35,639 bases of DNA from Actinomycetospora straminea (lineage in GTDB: Bacteria > Actinomycetota > Actinomycetes > Mycobacteriales > Pseudonocardiaceae): contig NZ_JAQZAN010000036.1 of the NCBI RefSeq assembly GCF_028737255.1, positions 1 to 35,639 of the forward strand, read 5' to 3'. Of this stretch, positions 1-9,999 are shown piece after piece (position 1 is the stretch's first letter; the number at the start of each line of letters is the position of its first letter). The notes beneath the pieces are model-generated. The model did no database searches, was not told the DNA's origin, and saw only the letters and a program-made list of their open reading frames with translations. The translations under genes were made by a program, and so were the position numbers.

Positions 1-192
1 TCCGGCGGCCGTGGGTCCGGCGGCCGTGGGTCCGGCGGCCGTGGGTCCGGCGGCCACGGGTCCGATGGGAGCGGGGCCGGCGGGAGCGGGGCCGGCGGCG
101 GGTCCGGCCGGCGTGGGTCCGGTCGGCGTGGGTCCGGCCGGCGTGGGTCCGGCCGGCGTGGGTCCGGTCGGCGTGGGTCCGGCCGGCGTGGG
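1..192. repeat. 15-bp tandem repeat (coding minisatellite)
   Basis: Units of the type TCCGGCGGCCGTGGG and TCCGGCCGGCGTGGG follow each other from the left edge to about 192, with a few diverged or shortened units near 61-102. The period is a multiple of three, so copy-number changes keep the reading frame. On the minus strand each unit encodes one GPT(A/P)A pentapeptide. Confidence 0.85.
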
Positions 193-474
193 TCCGGGAC
201 CCGGCATGCCGGGACCGAGCGGGCCGGCGGCGGCCGGAGCGGGCTGGGCGACGGTCTCCGGCGCGGCCTCCTCCTGCCCGCGACGACGCCCCAGCGGGCG
301 GAAGCGGTCGCGCAGCCGGGAGCCCCCGGACGGGGCCTCCTGCGCCTCGGTGGGCGGCGCCGGATCGGCGGTGCTCCCGGTGCTTCCCGTGCCCCCGGTG
401 GTGCCGCCCGGGGTGGACACCCCGCCCGCGGCGTGCGCACGCAGGGCCTCGGACAGCAGCCGCTCGTCGCTCAT
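1..474 (-). CDS. Unknown protein with Gly/Pro/Thr/Ala repeats (3' end outside window)
   Basis: An open frame runs on the minus strand from ATG at 474 to the window edge without a stop, so the gene is partial at its C-terminus. The N-terminus reads MSDERLLSEALRAHAAGG, followed by a Gly/Ser/Thr-rich stretch, a basic patch (RLRDRFRPLGRRRG) and then about a dozen GPTPA/GPTAA-type pentapeptides. It starts 86 bp downstream of the sigma-factor stop on the same strand, so co-transcription is plausible. In actinobacteria a gene just after a SigE-type sigma factor is often an anti-sigma or membrane partner, but no transmembrane segment is visible in this part and I assign no function. The opposite strand is also open here because of the repeat; I chose the minus strand for its sensible start and its position after the sigma gene. 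Confidence 0.6.
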   Translation of the reverse strand, partial: MSDERLLSEALRAHAAGGVSTPGGTTGGTGSTGSTADPAPPTEAQEAPSGGSRLRDRFRPLGRRRGQEEAAPETVAQPAPAAAGPLGPGMPGPGPTPAGPTPTGPTPAGPTPAGPTPTGPTPAGPAAGPAPAGPAPIGPVAAGPTAAGPTAAGPTAAG

Positions 475-560
475 CCCGGCCGATGGTAGCGGCGACACCA
501 CGCGGGACCCAGGGCCGTCCGTGGGCCGTCCGGAGTCACCCGACCAGCCCTCGACCGGCG

Positions 561-1250
561 CTAGACGCCGCCGACCAGCTTGCCGATGGCCTCGAGCCCG
601 CGGCTCGCCGTCGACTTCACCGTGCCCTTGCTGATGCCCGTGGCCTCGGCGATCTCGGCCTCGGAGAGCCCCCCGTAGTACCGCAGCACCAGCACCTCGC
701 GCTGGCGCCGCGGCAGTTTGCCCAGCGCGGAGACCACCGCCTGGTGCTCGGCGGAGAGCATCGCGAGCGACTCGGCGGAGCGGGCGTCGGCGGTGTGCGG
801 CGGGGTGTACTCGCGGGCGGTGCGCCGCCGGCGCAGCACCGAGCGTGACCCGTTGACCACCGCGGTGCGCAGGTAGCCCAGCGCCGCGTGCTCGTCGCGC
901 AGGCGGCTCCAGTGCCGGTGCAGCCCGGTGAACGCCTCCTGTACGACGTCCTCGGCGGTCGCCGGGTCGTCCACGAGCAGCACCGCGAGGCGCACGAACC
1001 GCATCCGGTGCTCGCGGTAGAGGTCCTCGAGCGTGCGCGGGGCCTCGTGCTGGTCCTGGGTGGCGACCGGACCGCTCGCCGGCCCGAACGACGGCCCGAA
1101 CGACGAGGGGCCCGGCGGACCGGGAGGTCGCGGCGGGCCCGACGGGCGCGCCGACGGGTGCGGCACCGAGGCGTCGGCCGGGGCGACGGCGTCGATGGCC
1201 CGCAGGCTGCCGAGTGTGCGCTCGACGGCGCTCTCCCCGGGGTGACCCAC
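561..1250 (-). CDS. SigE-family RNA polymerase sigma-70 factor (ECF type)
   Basis: Encodes a 229-residue ECF sigma factor that would direct RNA polymerase to a specific promoter set. Region 2 covers about residues 73-140 (LEDLYREHRMRFVRLAVLLV, then AEDVVQEAF). Region 4 covers about 165-225 (LPRRQREVLVLRYYGGLSEA, with the helix-turn-helix ATGISKGTVKSTASRG). This is the pattern of the actinobacterial SigE family. Residues 30-62 are Pro/Gly-rich and low in complexity, making the N-terminus longer than usual. The GTG at 1250 is chosen because TATCGT lies exactly 7 nt upstream (1258-1263), as expected for a leaderless mRNA. The GGAGAG touching the GTG is too close to act as a ribosome binding site. 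The following gene (474 to the edge) may be its partner. The regulon is unknown. Confidence 0.9.
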   Translation of the reverse strand: MGHPGESAVERTLGSLRAIDAVAPADASVPHPSARPSGPPRPPGPPGPSSFGPSFGPASGPVATQDQHEAPRTLEDLYREHRMRFVRLAVLLVDDPATAEDVVQEAFTGLHRHWSRLRDEHAALGYLRTAVVNGSRSVLRRRRTAREYTPPHTADARSAESLAMLSAEHQAVVSALGKLPRRQREVLVLRYYGGLSEAEIAEATGISKGTVKSTASRGLEAIGKLVGGV

Positions 1251-1257
1251 CTCTCCG

Positions 1258-1263
1258 ACGATA
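1258..1263 (-). promoter_or_regulatory. -10 element of the sigma-factor gene (leaderless)
   Basis: TATCGT on the minus strand, 7 nt before the GTG at 1250. This fits the TANNNT -10 hexamer with transcription starting at the initiation codon. Confidence 0.6.
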
Positions 1264-1470
1264 GCCCTTCACCACGCGTGGTCCCGGTGGGGACGACCGC
1301 GAGCCTTCGGATCACCCGCGTGGCCCAGGGGCCGCGGCGTGGGGACTCCGGTCACACCCGACGACGCAGCGCCGGGCGCCGCGGCTGCGTCATACTGCGC
1401 CGACGCCCGGCCGGACCGCGCCCGCTCCGGCGCCCGGCCCCTGTTCGAGGAGCTCCTGGGAGGCACGACG

Positions 1471-2505
1471 ATGCCCATCGCGACCCCCGAGGTCTACAAC
1501 GAGATGCTGGACCGCGCGAAGGCGAACCGCTTCGCGTTCCCGGCCATCAACTGCACGTCCTCGGAGACCATCAACGCGGCCCTGCGCGGCTTCGCCGAGG
1601 CGGAGAGCGACGGGATCATCCAGTTCTCCACGGGCGGGGCGGAGTTCGGGTCGGGGCAGTCGGTCAAGGACATGGTCACGGGCGCGAGCGCGCTCGCGGA
1701 GTTCGCGCACGTCGTGGCGGAGAAGTACTCGATCAACGTCGCGCTGCACACCGACCACTGCCCGAAGGACAAGCTCGACTCCTACGTGCGTCCGCTGATC
1801 GCGATCAGCCAGGAGCGCGTCGACCGCGGGCAGAACCCGCTGTTCCAGTCGCACATGTGGGACGGCTCGGCGGTGGAGCTCACCGAGAACCTCGAGATCG
1901 CCCAGGAGCTGCTGGAGAAGGCGGGCAAGGCGAAGATCATCCTCGAGGTGGAGATCGGCGTCGTCGGCGGCGAGGAGGACGGCATCTCCGCCGACATCGA
2001 CGAGAAGCTCTACACCGCGCCCGGCGACTACGAGCGCACCGTGCAGTCCCTCGGCGGCGGGGAGAAGGGCCGCTACCTGCTGGCCGCCACGTTCGGCAAC
2101 GTGCACGGCGTCTACAAGCCGGGCAACGTCAAGCTGCGCCCCGACGTGCTCAAGAAGGGGCAGGAGGTCGCGGCGAAGGAGCTGGGCCTGCCCGACGGCT
2201 CGAAGCCGTTCGACCTGGTCTTCCACGGCGGCTCGGGCTCGCTGCTCGAGGAGATCCACGAGGCCCTCGACTACGGCGTCGTGAAGATGAACGTCGACAC
2301 CGACACCCAGTACGCCTACACGCGCCCGATCGCGGCGCACATGTTCGAGAACTACGACGGCGTGCTGAAGATCGACGGCGAGGTCGGCGACAAGAAGACC
2401 TACGACCCGCGCAGCTACGGCAAGAAGGCCGAGGTCGCGATGGCGCAGCGGGTCACCACGGCCTGCGAGAACCTGCGCGCGACGGGGCAGACGCTCGGGA
2501 AGTGA
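1471..2505 (+). CDS. fba: Class II fructose-bisphosphate aldolase
   Basis: Catalyses reversible cleavage of fructose 1,6-bisphosphate to dihydroxyacetone phosphate and glyceraldehyde 3-phosphate in the cytosol (glycolysis and gluconeogenesis). The 344-residue protein is collinear with the mycobacterial zinc-dependent enzyme from MPIATPEVYNEMLDRAK onward. ALHTDHCPKDKL carries the catalytic Asp95 and zinc ligand His96. EVEIGVVGGEEDG, FHGGSGS and NVDTDTQ are further active-site and metal motifs. An upstream in-frame ATG at 1339 would add 44 unrelated residues. I prefer the ATG at 1471 because GGGAGG lies at 1458-1463 and the length then matches the family. DUF3151 follows 19 bp downstream, an arrangement also seen in actinobacteria such as Mycobacterium. 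Confidence 0.97.
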   Translation: MPIATPEVYNEMLDRAKANRFAFPAINCTSSETINAALRGFAEAESDGIIQFSTGGAEFGSGQSVKDMVTGASALAEFAHVVAEKYSINVALHTDHCPKDKLDSYVRPLIAISQERVDRGQNPLFQSHMWDGSAVELTENLEIAQELLEKAGKAKIILEVEIGVVGGEEDGISADIDEKLYTAPGDYERTVQSLGGGEKGRYLLAATFGNVHGVYKPGNVKLRPDVLKKGQEVAAKELGLPDGSKPFDLVFHGGSGSLLEEIHEALDYGVVKMNVDTDTQYAYTRPIAAHMFENYDGVLKIDGEVGDKKTYDPRSYGKKAEVAMAQRVTTACENLRATGQTLGK

Positions 2506-2524
2506 CGCCGGGGATGATGGTTCC

Positions 2525-2965
2525 ATGACCATCCCGACGGGCCCGGGCGCCGGGCACGGGCACAACCTGCTGGGGCCGCAGCCGACCTACCTCCCCGCGA
2601 CGCCGGAGCCGGCGTCGCGGCTGGAGCGCGGCGAGGACCCGGCCGCGGTCGTCGCCGACCACCCGACCTACTCGGCCGGGTGGGCGGCGCTCGCCGAGCG
2701 CGCCGAGGCCGCGGGCGAGCACGTCACGGCCTACGCGTTCGCGCGCACCGGCTACCACCGCGGGCTCGACCAGCTGCGCCGCAACGGCTGGAAGGGCTTC
2801 GGGCCGGTGCCGTGGAGCCACGAGCCCAACCAGGGCTTCCTGCGCGCGGTGGCGTCGCTGGCCAAGGCCGCCCGGGCGATCGGCGAGACCGACGAGGTCG
2901 AGCGCTGTGTGCAGCTCCTCGCCGACTGCGACCCGGAGGCCGTCGCCGCCCTCGGCCTGGCCTGA
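2525..2965 (+). CDS. DUF3151 family protein
   Basis: A 146-residue soluble protein beginning MTIPTGPGAGHGHNLLGPQP, with the actinobacterial DUF3151 pattern: a Pro-rich start, then AFARTGYHRGLDQLRRNGWK and VPWSHEPNQGFLRAVASLAK. The helical middle and C-terminal parts look TPR-like, and the last segment (AIGETDEVERCVQLLADCDP) would pack as another helix pair. No catalytic motif is visible and the family has no assigned function that I know of. It starts 19 bp after fba and ends 4 bp before the FUSC-like gene, so the three genes are probably one transcription unit. Its link to fba is conserved in many actinobacteria, which suggests a role near central metabolism, but that is inference. Confidence 0.88.
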   Translation: MTIPTGPGAGHGHNLLGPQPTYLPATPEPASRLERGEDPAAVVADHPTYSAGWAALAERAEAAGEHVTAYAFARTGYHRGLDQLRRNGWKGFGPVPWSHEPNQGFLRAVASLAKAARAIGETDEVERCVQLLADCDPEAVAALGLA

Positions 2966-2969
2966 CGCC

Positions 2970-4115
2970 GTGCCGGCCGGGGAGGGCCGGGTCGGTCACC
3001 GCCTGCGCGGGCTCGCCGGCTCCCGGGTCCGGCGCCTGCGCGACTCGGGGCTGCCGGTGCTGCAGTGCGCGCTCGCGGCCGGCCTCGCCTACCTCGTGGC
3101 GCGCGACGTCGTCGGGCACCCGGTGCCCTTCTTCGCGCCGATCGCCTGCGTCCTCGTGCTGGGCGTCGGCGTCACCAACCGGCTGCGCCGCTCGGTGGAG
3201 CTCGCGGTCGGGGTCAGCGTCGGCGTGGCCGTCGGCGACCTCATCGTCGTGCTCATCGGGCCGGGCTGGTGGCAGATCAGCGTGGTGGTGGGGCTGGCGC
3301 TGCTCGCGGCGCTGCTCTTCGACGTCGGGGCGCTGCTGCTCAACCAGGCCGCGGTGTCGGCGGTGCTGGTGGCGACGCTGCAGCCGCCGGGCACGACGGC
3401 CGCGTTCTCGCGCTGGATCGACACGCTCATCGGGGCGGCGATCGGGCTGGCCACCGCGGCGACGCTGCCCTCCCACCCGCTCACCCGGGCCCGGCGCGGG
3501 CTGTCGGCGCTGCTCACCGAGCTCGAGGCCGTGCTCGCGGGGACCGCCGACGCGCTCGAGGTCGGCGACCGCGCCGCGGCCGCGGCCGTGCTCGAGCGGG
3601 CGCGCGCCACGCAGGGCCGCGTCGACGCGCTGTCCGACGCCGTCGACGCGGGCTTCGAGATCACCACGATCGCGCCGCTGCGTCGCCGCCACCGCGGGGA
3701 GCTCGCGCGCCTGCGCACGGCCGTGCGCCCCGTCGACCTGGCCCTGCGCAACGCACGCGTCCTCGCCCGGCGCGCGCACGCGGCGATCCGCGACGGCGAG
3801 CGGCCCGACCCGGAGCTGGTCGCGGTGCTGCGCCGCCTGGCCGGTGACACCTCGGTGCTGCGCGGCGAGCTGACCGGCGGCGAGTCGACCGACGGCGCCC
3901 GCAGCGCGCTGCTGGACACGATCGGCACGCTGCCGGAGCGGGGCGGTGGCTACTCGGCGGACGTGGTGCTGGCGCAGATCCAGTCGATGCTCGTGGACCT
4001 CCTCACGGCCGCGGGCACCGATCGCGAGGACGCGGTGGCGGCGACGACGAGCAGGCGGCTCGATGGCGGGGAGACCGCGGACCGCCACGACCCCGACGAC
4101 CCCACCGACCCCTGA
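2970..4115 (+). CDS. FUSC-like (aromatic acid exporter family) membrane protein
   Basis: A 381-residue membrane protein. After a short basic N-terminus (HRLRGLAGSRVRRLRDSG) come about five or six hydrophobic segments in the first 180 residues: LQCALAAGLAYLVARDVV, FFAPIACVLVLGVG, ELAVGVSVGVAVGDLIVVLI, a long ISVVVGLALLAALLF stretch, VSAVLVATL and TLIGAAIGLATAATL. A long helical, charged cytoplasmic C-terminal half follows. This matches the half-size FUSC/ArAE-type proteins of actinobacteria. Members are proposed exporters of aromatic or other organic acids, and the substrate here is unknown. The GTG at 2970 lies 4 nt after the DUF3151 stop, consistent with translational coupling. A possible in-frame ATG at 2907 lies inside DUF3151 and would add an arginine/serine-rich shadow, so I rejected it. 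The C-terminus is acidic and disordered. Confidence 0.8.
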   Translation: MPAGEGRVGHRLRGLAGSRVRRLRDSGLPVLQCALAAGLAYLVARDVVGHPVPFFAPIACVLVLGVGVTNRLRRSVELAVGVSVGVAVGDLIVVLIGPGWWQISVVVGLALLAALLFDVGALLLNQAAVSAVLVATLQPPGTTAAFSRWIDTLIGAAIGLATAATLPSHPLTRARRGLSALLTELEAVLAGTADALEVGDRAAAAAVLERARATQGRVDALSDAVDAGFEITTIAPLRRRHRGELARLRTAVRPVDLALRNARVLARRAHAAIRDGERPDPELVAVLRRLAGDTSVLRGELTGGESTDGARSALLDTIGTLPERGGGYSADVVLAQIQSMLVDLLTAAGTDREDAVAATTSRRLDGGETADRHDPDDPTDP

Positions 4116-4121
4116 GGAGGC

Positions 4122-4136
4122 GTGTCCCGGGGACAC
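4122..4136. terminator. Perfect 15-nt palindrome between convergent genes
   Basis: GTGTCCCGGGGACAC, two 7-nt arms around one central base, lies between the FUSC-like stop (4115) and the stop of the minus-strand gene (4149). The place suits a bidirectional terminator, although the arms are short and there is no T tract. An operator is also possible. Confidence 0.4.
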
Positions 4137-4148
4137 CGGTCGGTGGCG

Positions 4149-4388
4149 TCAGGACGCCCGGCGCAGCTCGCGGGTGTCGGCCTCGTCGCCCACGGACGCC
4201 GGCGCGCGGGGCGCCGGGGACGGGTCGCCGTGGTGCACGAGCGCGAGGGCCGGGCCGGTGGGCTCCACCGGAGCGCGCCGTCGGACGCGGGCCGCGACGG
4301 GCACGGCCGTCGCGTGGGCCTCGAACCGCTCCAGCAGGCAGACGACCAGGATGATCGCGATCGGGAGGATGACCACCACCGCCAGCAT
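4149..4388 (-). CDS. Small single-span membrane protein, unknown function
   Basis: A 79-residue frame beginning MLAVVVILPIAIILVVCLLE, an N-terminal transmembrane helix of about 20 residues. A 55-residue hydrophilic tail rich in Ala, Pro, Arg and Glu follows and is predicted to be disordered. I do not recognise it. Support comes from the convincing hydrophobic start, a stop in the short space left by the convergent FUSC-like gene, and the lack of a better frame. The ribosome binding site is weak (AGGGAC abuts the ATG). It could be a shadow, but a run of hydrophobic residues starting exactly at an ATG is unlikely by chance. Confidence 0.55.
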   Translation of the reverse strand: MLAVVVILPIAIILVVCLLERFEAHATAVPVAARVRRRAPVEPTGPALALVHHGDPSPAPRAPASVGDEADTRELRRAS

Positions 4389-4544
4389 GTCCCTGGCGTA
4401 CCCCCACCCCGTCCCGGCACACGTGGTCGTCGGCAGGTGGGCACGGACGGTGGCTCGGCGGTCGCCCAGCGCAGTCGTGCGGCCCCCCGACCCGGGGATC
4501 TCCGCCGATCCCCGAGGTGACCCCGGTCACACGGAGCGCGCGGG

Positions 4545-6601
<2,057 letters not shown>

Positions 6602-6611
6602 GCTCGATGGG

Positions 6612-6911
6612 GTGGGCGCCTGCGAACACCTCCTGACCATCGGGACCGGCGGGGTCGCCGCCGACCCGGCGCCGGACGCGGTCGCGCGCGACGGCGAGAC
6701 CCTGATCTGCCCGGACTGCCGGGCCGAGGGCTACACCGCGTGGGCCCACCTGCGGAAGTGCGTGGAGTGCGGGCACGTCGCGTGCTGCGACTCCAGCCCG
6801 TACCGCCACGCCTCCAAGCACCACGAGGACACCGGCCACCCGGTCATGCGCTCGCACGAGCCCAACGAGTCCTGGCGCTGGTGCTACGTCGATCGGCGCC
6901 TCGCGCCCTGA
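6612..6911 (+). CDS. UBP-type zinc finger protein
   Basis: A 99-residue protein consisting almost entirely of one UBP-type zinc finger. Candidate ligands are Cys4/His6, Cys33/Cys36 (CPDC), Cys50/Cys53 (CVEC), Cys58/Cys59, His66, His70/His71 and His76, in the family order. In eukaryotes this fold binds the ubiquitin C-terminus. The role of the stand-alone bacterial versions, common in actinobacteria, is not established. The conserved tail (HPVMRSHEPNESWRWCYVD) matches that bacterial group. Initiation at GTG 6612 is supported by a TANNNT hexamer 7 nt upstream. It lies 10 bp after purA and converges on the phosphodiesterase gene with a single base between the stops. Confidence 0.9.
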   Translation: MGACEHLLTIGTGGVAADPAPDAVARDGETLICPDCRAEGYTAWAHLRKCVECGHVACCDSSPYRHASKHHEDTGHPVMRSHEPNESWRWCYVDRRLAP

Positions 6912-6912
6912 C

Positions 6913-8127
6913 TCAGGCCGGGGTGACGGCGGCCAGCGCGGTGTCGGGGTCGTCGCTGAACAGGGCGTCGACGCCGAGCCCGACGTACTGCTGGTACTCG
7001 CCGAACGCGTCGCCGTAGGTGTCCGGCGGCGCGCCCGCCCCGTTCCCGGCCGCGCCGCCGCGGCGACGGCCGAGCGGCAGGAACTCGTTCTCGTTGCGGA
7101 AGGTGTAGGGCATGACGCGCAGGCCCGCGGCGTGCGCGTCCTCGACCAGCCGCGTCGGCGGGCCGGCGGCGTCGTCGGGGCCGAGCGGGACGATCCAGTC
7201 CTTGCTCGGGCCGAGCCAGGCCGCGTAGGTGGCGACGTCGCGCAGCCCGTCCGGGGTGAGCAGGGCGTCGGAGGTGCGCGGGTCGTTCCCGGCGACGAGG
7301 TCGGCGGGCCGGGTGCCGGCGGCGTCGACGAGCTGCAGCAGCGGGCAGCCGACCTGGCCCTTCAGCGCGCGCAGGTTCGCCGTCTCGAACGACTGGATGA
7401 TCACGCCCGAGTCCTCGCGGTCGCGGCCGCGGCGGCGCAGGGTGTCGACGAGCGCGGGCTCCACGGGCAGGCCGAGGCTCGCGAAGTAGGTGGAGTGCTT
7501 GACCTCGGGCAGCACGCCCACCGGCCGGCGCAGCTCAGCGGCGAGGCGGTCGAGCAGGTCGAGGACCTCGTCGAACGTCACCACGCCGAAGCGGCCGTCG
7601 TAGAGGGTGTTGTGCGGGCGGGTCTCCGGGATGCGCTCGACGGCCCGCAGCGTGCGGACCTCGGCGAGCGTGAGGTCGGTGGTGAACCAGCCGGTGGCCG
7701 CGGTGCCGTCGATCTGCTTCTCGGTGCGCCGGGCCGCGAACTCGGGCCTGGTGGCGATGTCGGTGGTGCCGCCGATCTCGGGCTCGTGGCGGGCGACGAG
7801 GGCGCCGTCGCCGGTGGGGACGAGGTCGACGTCGACGGCGTCGGCGCCCATACGGATCGCCAGCTCGTAGGCGGCGAGCGTGTGCTCGGGGCGGTAGCCC
7901 GACGCCCCGCGGTGCCCGACGACGGTGATGCGGCCGGGCGCGGCGCCGTCGGTGCCGGGGTCGGGGGCGCTGCTCGGGGTGGGCGTGCTGCTCGGGGTGG
8001 GCGGAGCGGGGCTGCTCGCGGCGGCGCCGGTGGGCGTGTCGGCGCACCCGGCGGCCAGGGCCCCGGCGGCGGCGAGCCCACCCCGGAGCGCGGAGCGACG
8101 GGACAGGGCGGGCACCGGGAAGGTCAT
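6913..8127 (-). CDS. Glycerophosphodiester phosphodiesterase, Tat-type lipoprotein
   Basis: Hydrolyses glycerophosphodiesters to an alcohol and glycerol 3-phosphate, outside the membrane. Residues 1-28 form an export signal: a twin-arginine motif (SRRSAL, 9-14), a hydrophobic stretch and LAAGC ending at Cys28. A Pro/Ser/Thr linker (about 36-65) follows. The GDPD barrel starts at VGHRGASGYRPEHTLAAYE with His72 and Glu81. Metal ligands probably include Asp99/Asp101 (VDVDL, where many members have Glu at the first position), and His114 is the second catalytic His. EVKHSTYF and IIQSFE fit GlpQ-type enzymes. The ATG at 8127 is chosen because the frame upstream (to 8271) is basic and unlike a signal peptide. 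It is divergent from purD. Confidence 0.9.
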   Translation of the reverse strand: MTFPVPALSRRSALRGGLAAAGALAAGCADTPTGAAASSPAPPTPSSTPTPSSAPDPGTDGAAPGRITVVGHRGASGYRPEHTLAAYELAIRMGADAVDVDLVPTGDGALVARHEPEIGGTTDIATRPEFAARRTEKQIDGTAATGWFTTDLTLAEVRTLRAVERIPETRPHNTLYDGRFGVVTFDEVLDLLDRLAAELRRPVGVLPEVKHSTYFASLGLPVEPALVDTLRRRGRDREDSGVIIQSFETANLRALKGQVGCPLLQLVDAAGTRPADLVAGNDPRTSDALLTPDGLRDVATYAAWLGPSKDWIVPLGPDDAAGPPTRLVEDAHAAGLRVMPYTFRNENEFLPLGRRRGGAAGNGAGAPPDTYGDAFGEYQQYVGLGVDALFSDDPDTALAAVTPA

Positions 8128-8278
8128 CGCGGCGCATGATCCCCAGCCCCGCCCCGCCCTCGCCACCCGGCCCGCCCATCCCCGCGGTGAACAACGCGTG
8201 CGGGATGTGCGAGCGATGCGGCATCGCTGGCGTTCAGGGCCAGGATCGCCACATGCCCGCCGGGGCGACACGCCGAGG

Positions 8279-8339
8279 CGAGCGAGGCACGGGGTGTCTC
8301 AGCCTGGCGTCCACGCTGTCATCGAGTGCCAGGAAAGCC
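8279..8339 (+). repeat. Dispersed intergenic repeat, copy 1
   Basis: This 61-bp stretch matches 15769-15836 in inverted orientation. A 21-bp block (8300-8320) is identical to the reverse complement of 15788-15808, and the flanks GCACGGGGTGT and GCCAGGAAA are also shared. Relative to the other copy it lacks about 7 bp near its left end. Its hairpin is degenerate here (CCTGGC/GCCAGG arms only). Confidence 0.75.
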
Positions 8340-8366
8340 CCCAGCTCGACGTCGACCCGCGGCCCG

Positions 8367-8372
8367 TAGCGT
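8367..8372 (+). promoter_or_regulatory. -10 element of purD (leaderless)
   Basis: TAGCGT, 7 nt before the GTG at 8380. Confidence 0.65.
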
Positions 8373-8379
8373 GTCGGGC

Positions 8380-9648
<1,269 letters not shown>

Positions 9649-9651
9649 TTT

Positions 9652-9691
9652 CCCGAACCGGCACCACCGGCGCGGGGCATCGACCTACCCT
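9652..9691 (+). promoter_or_regulatory. Promoter of EspC-like/transglycosylase cassette 1
   Basis: CCCGAACCGGCACC (9652-9665), a 20-nt spacer, and TACCCT (9686-9691), which lies 7 nt before the GTG at 9699. Cassette 2 has the same upstream motif, minus one C, at the same distance from its own -10. Confidence 0.6.
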
Positions 9692-9698
9692 GCCGTCC

Positions 9699-9995
9699 GT
9701 GCCCGACCTCGCCCTCGGCCCCGCCGCCCTCGAGCAGGCGCGCGCCGGCATCGCGTCCGAGGCGCGCCGGGTGCCGGCGATGGTCGACCGGTTCGCCGTG
9801 CCAAGCGCCGGACTCGGCGACCTCGCGTCCGCCGGGGCGATGCTCGGCGCCCTCGACGAGGTCGCGCGGGCGCTCGACGCCGAGCTCGGCGCCGCGGGCT
9901 CGCGCCTCGACGGGCTCGACCGCGCCCTCGACGCCGCGCTCGCGGCCATCCAGACCGGCGACGCGGACGCCGCCACGTCCCTGTCTGCGGTGTGA
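9699..9995 (+). CDS. EspC-like small helical protein (putative type VII secretion target)
   Basis: A 98-residue, Ala/Leu/Asp-rich, all-helical protein without Cys, Trp or signal peptide. It aligns without gaps to the protein at 12195-12497 (both start PDL and end in a D-x-A-A-x-SLS segment). Length, helical pattern and genomic pairing with a WXG-like protein resemble the EspC family of ESX-secreted proteins. The C-terminal YxxxD/E export motif is not intact: IQTGD occupies the place, with Ile instead of Tyr. That makes the family call tentative. Initiation at GTG 9699 is fixed by TACCCT 7 nt upstream. The downstream transglycosylase begins 4 nt after the stop, so the two are surely co-translated and may form a secreted complex. 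Confidence 0.65.
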   Translation: MPDLALGPAALEQARAGIASEARRVPAMVDRFAVPSAGLGDLASAGAMLGALDEVARALDAELGAAGSRLDGLDRALDAALAAIQTGDADAATSLSAV

Positions 9996-9999
9996 TCGC

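Larger units (their letters stand above)
8128..8379. other. Divergent intergenic region between phosphodiesterase and purD
   Basis: 252 bp without a supported gene. It holds a hairpin-bearing dispersed repeat (8279-8339), a shorter related stretch at 8210-8244 sharing CGAGCGATGCGG with the second copy, and the purD -10 element. GATCAT 8 nt before the phosphodiesterase ATG may be its weak -10. Confidence 0.6.

Noticed and set aside
1..192. Possible CRISPR array from the regular 15-bp repeats
   Set aside because: Units are contiguous without unique spacers, keep a coding frame, and no cas gene is present.
11..634. Plus-strand frame at the left edge
   Set aside because: Repeat-driven shadow that runs antisense into the sigma-factor gene and has no ribosome binding site.
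1339..1470. Longer fba starting at 1339
   Set aside because: The added 44 residues match nothing in the family, and the GGGAGG site and usual N-terminus point to 1471.
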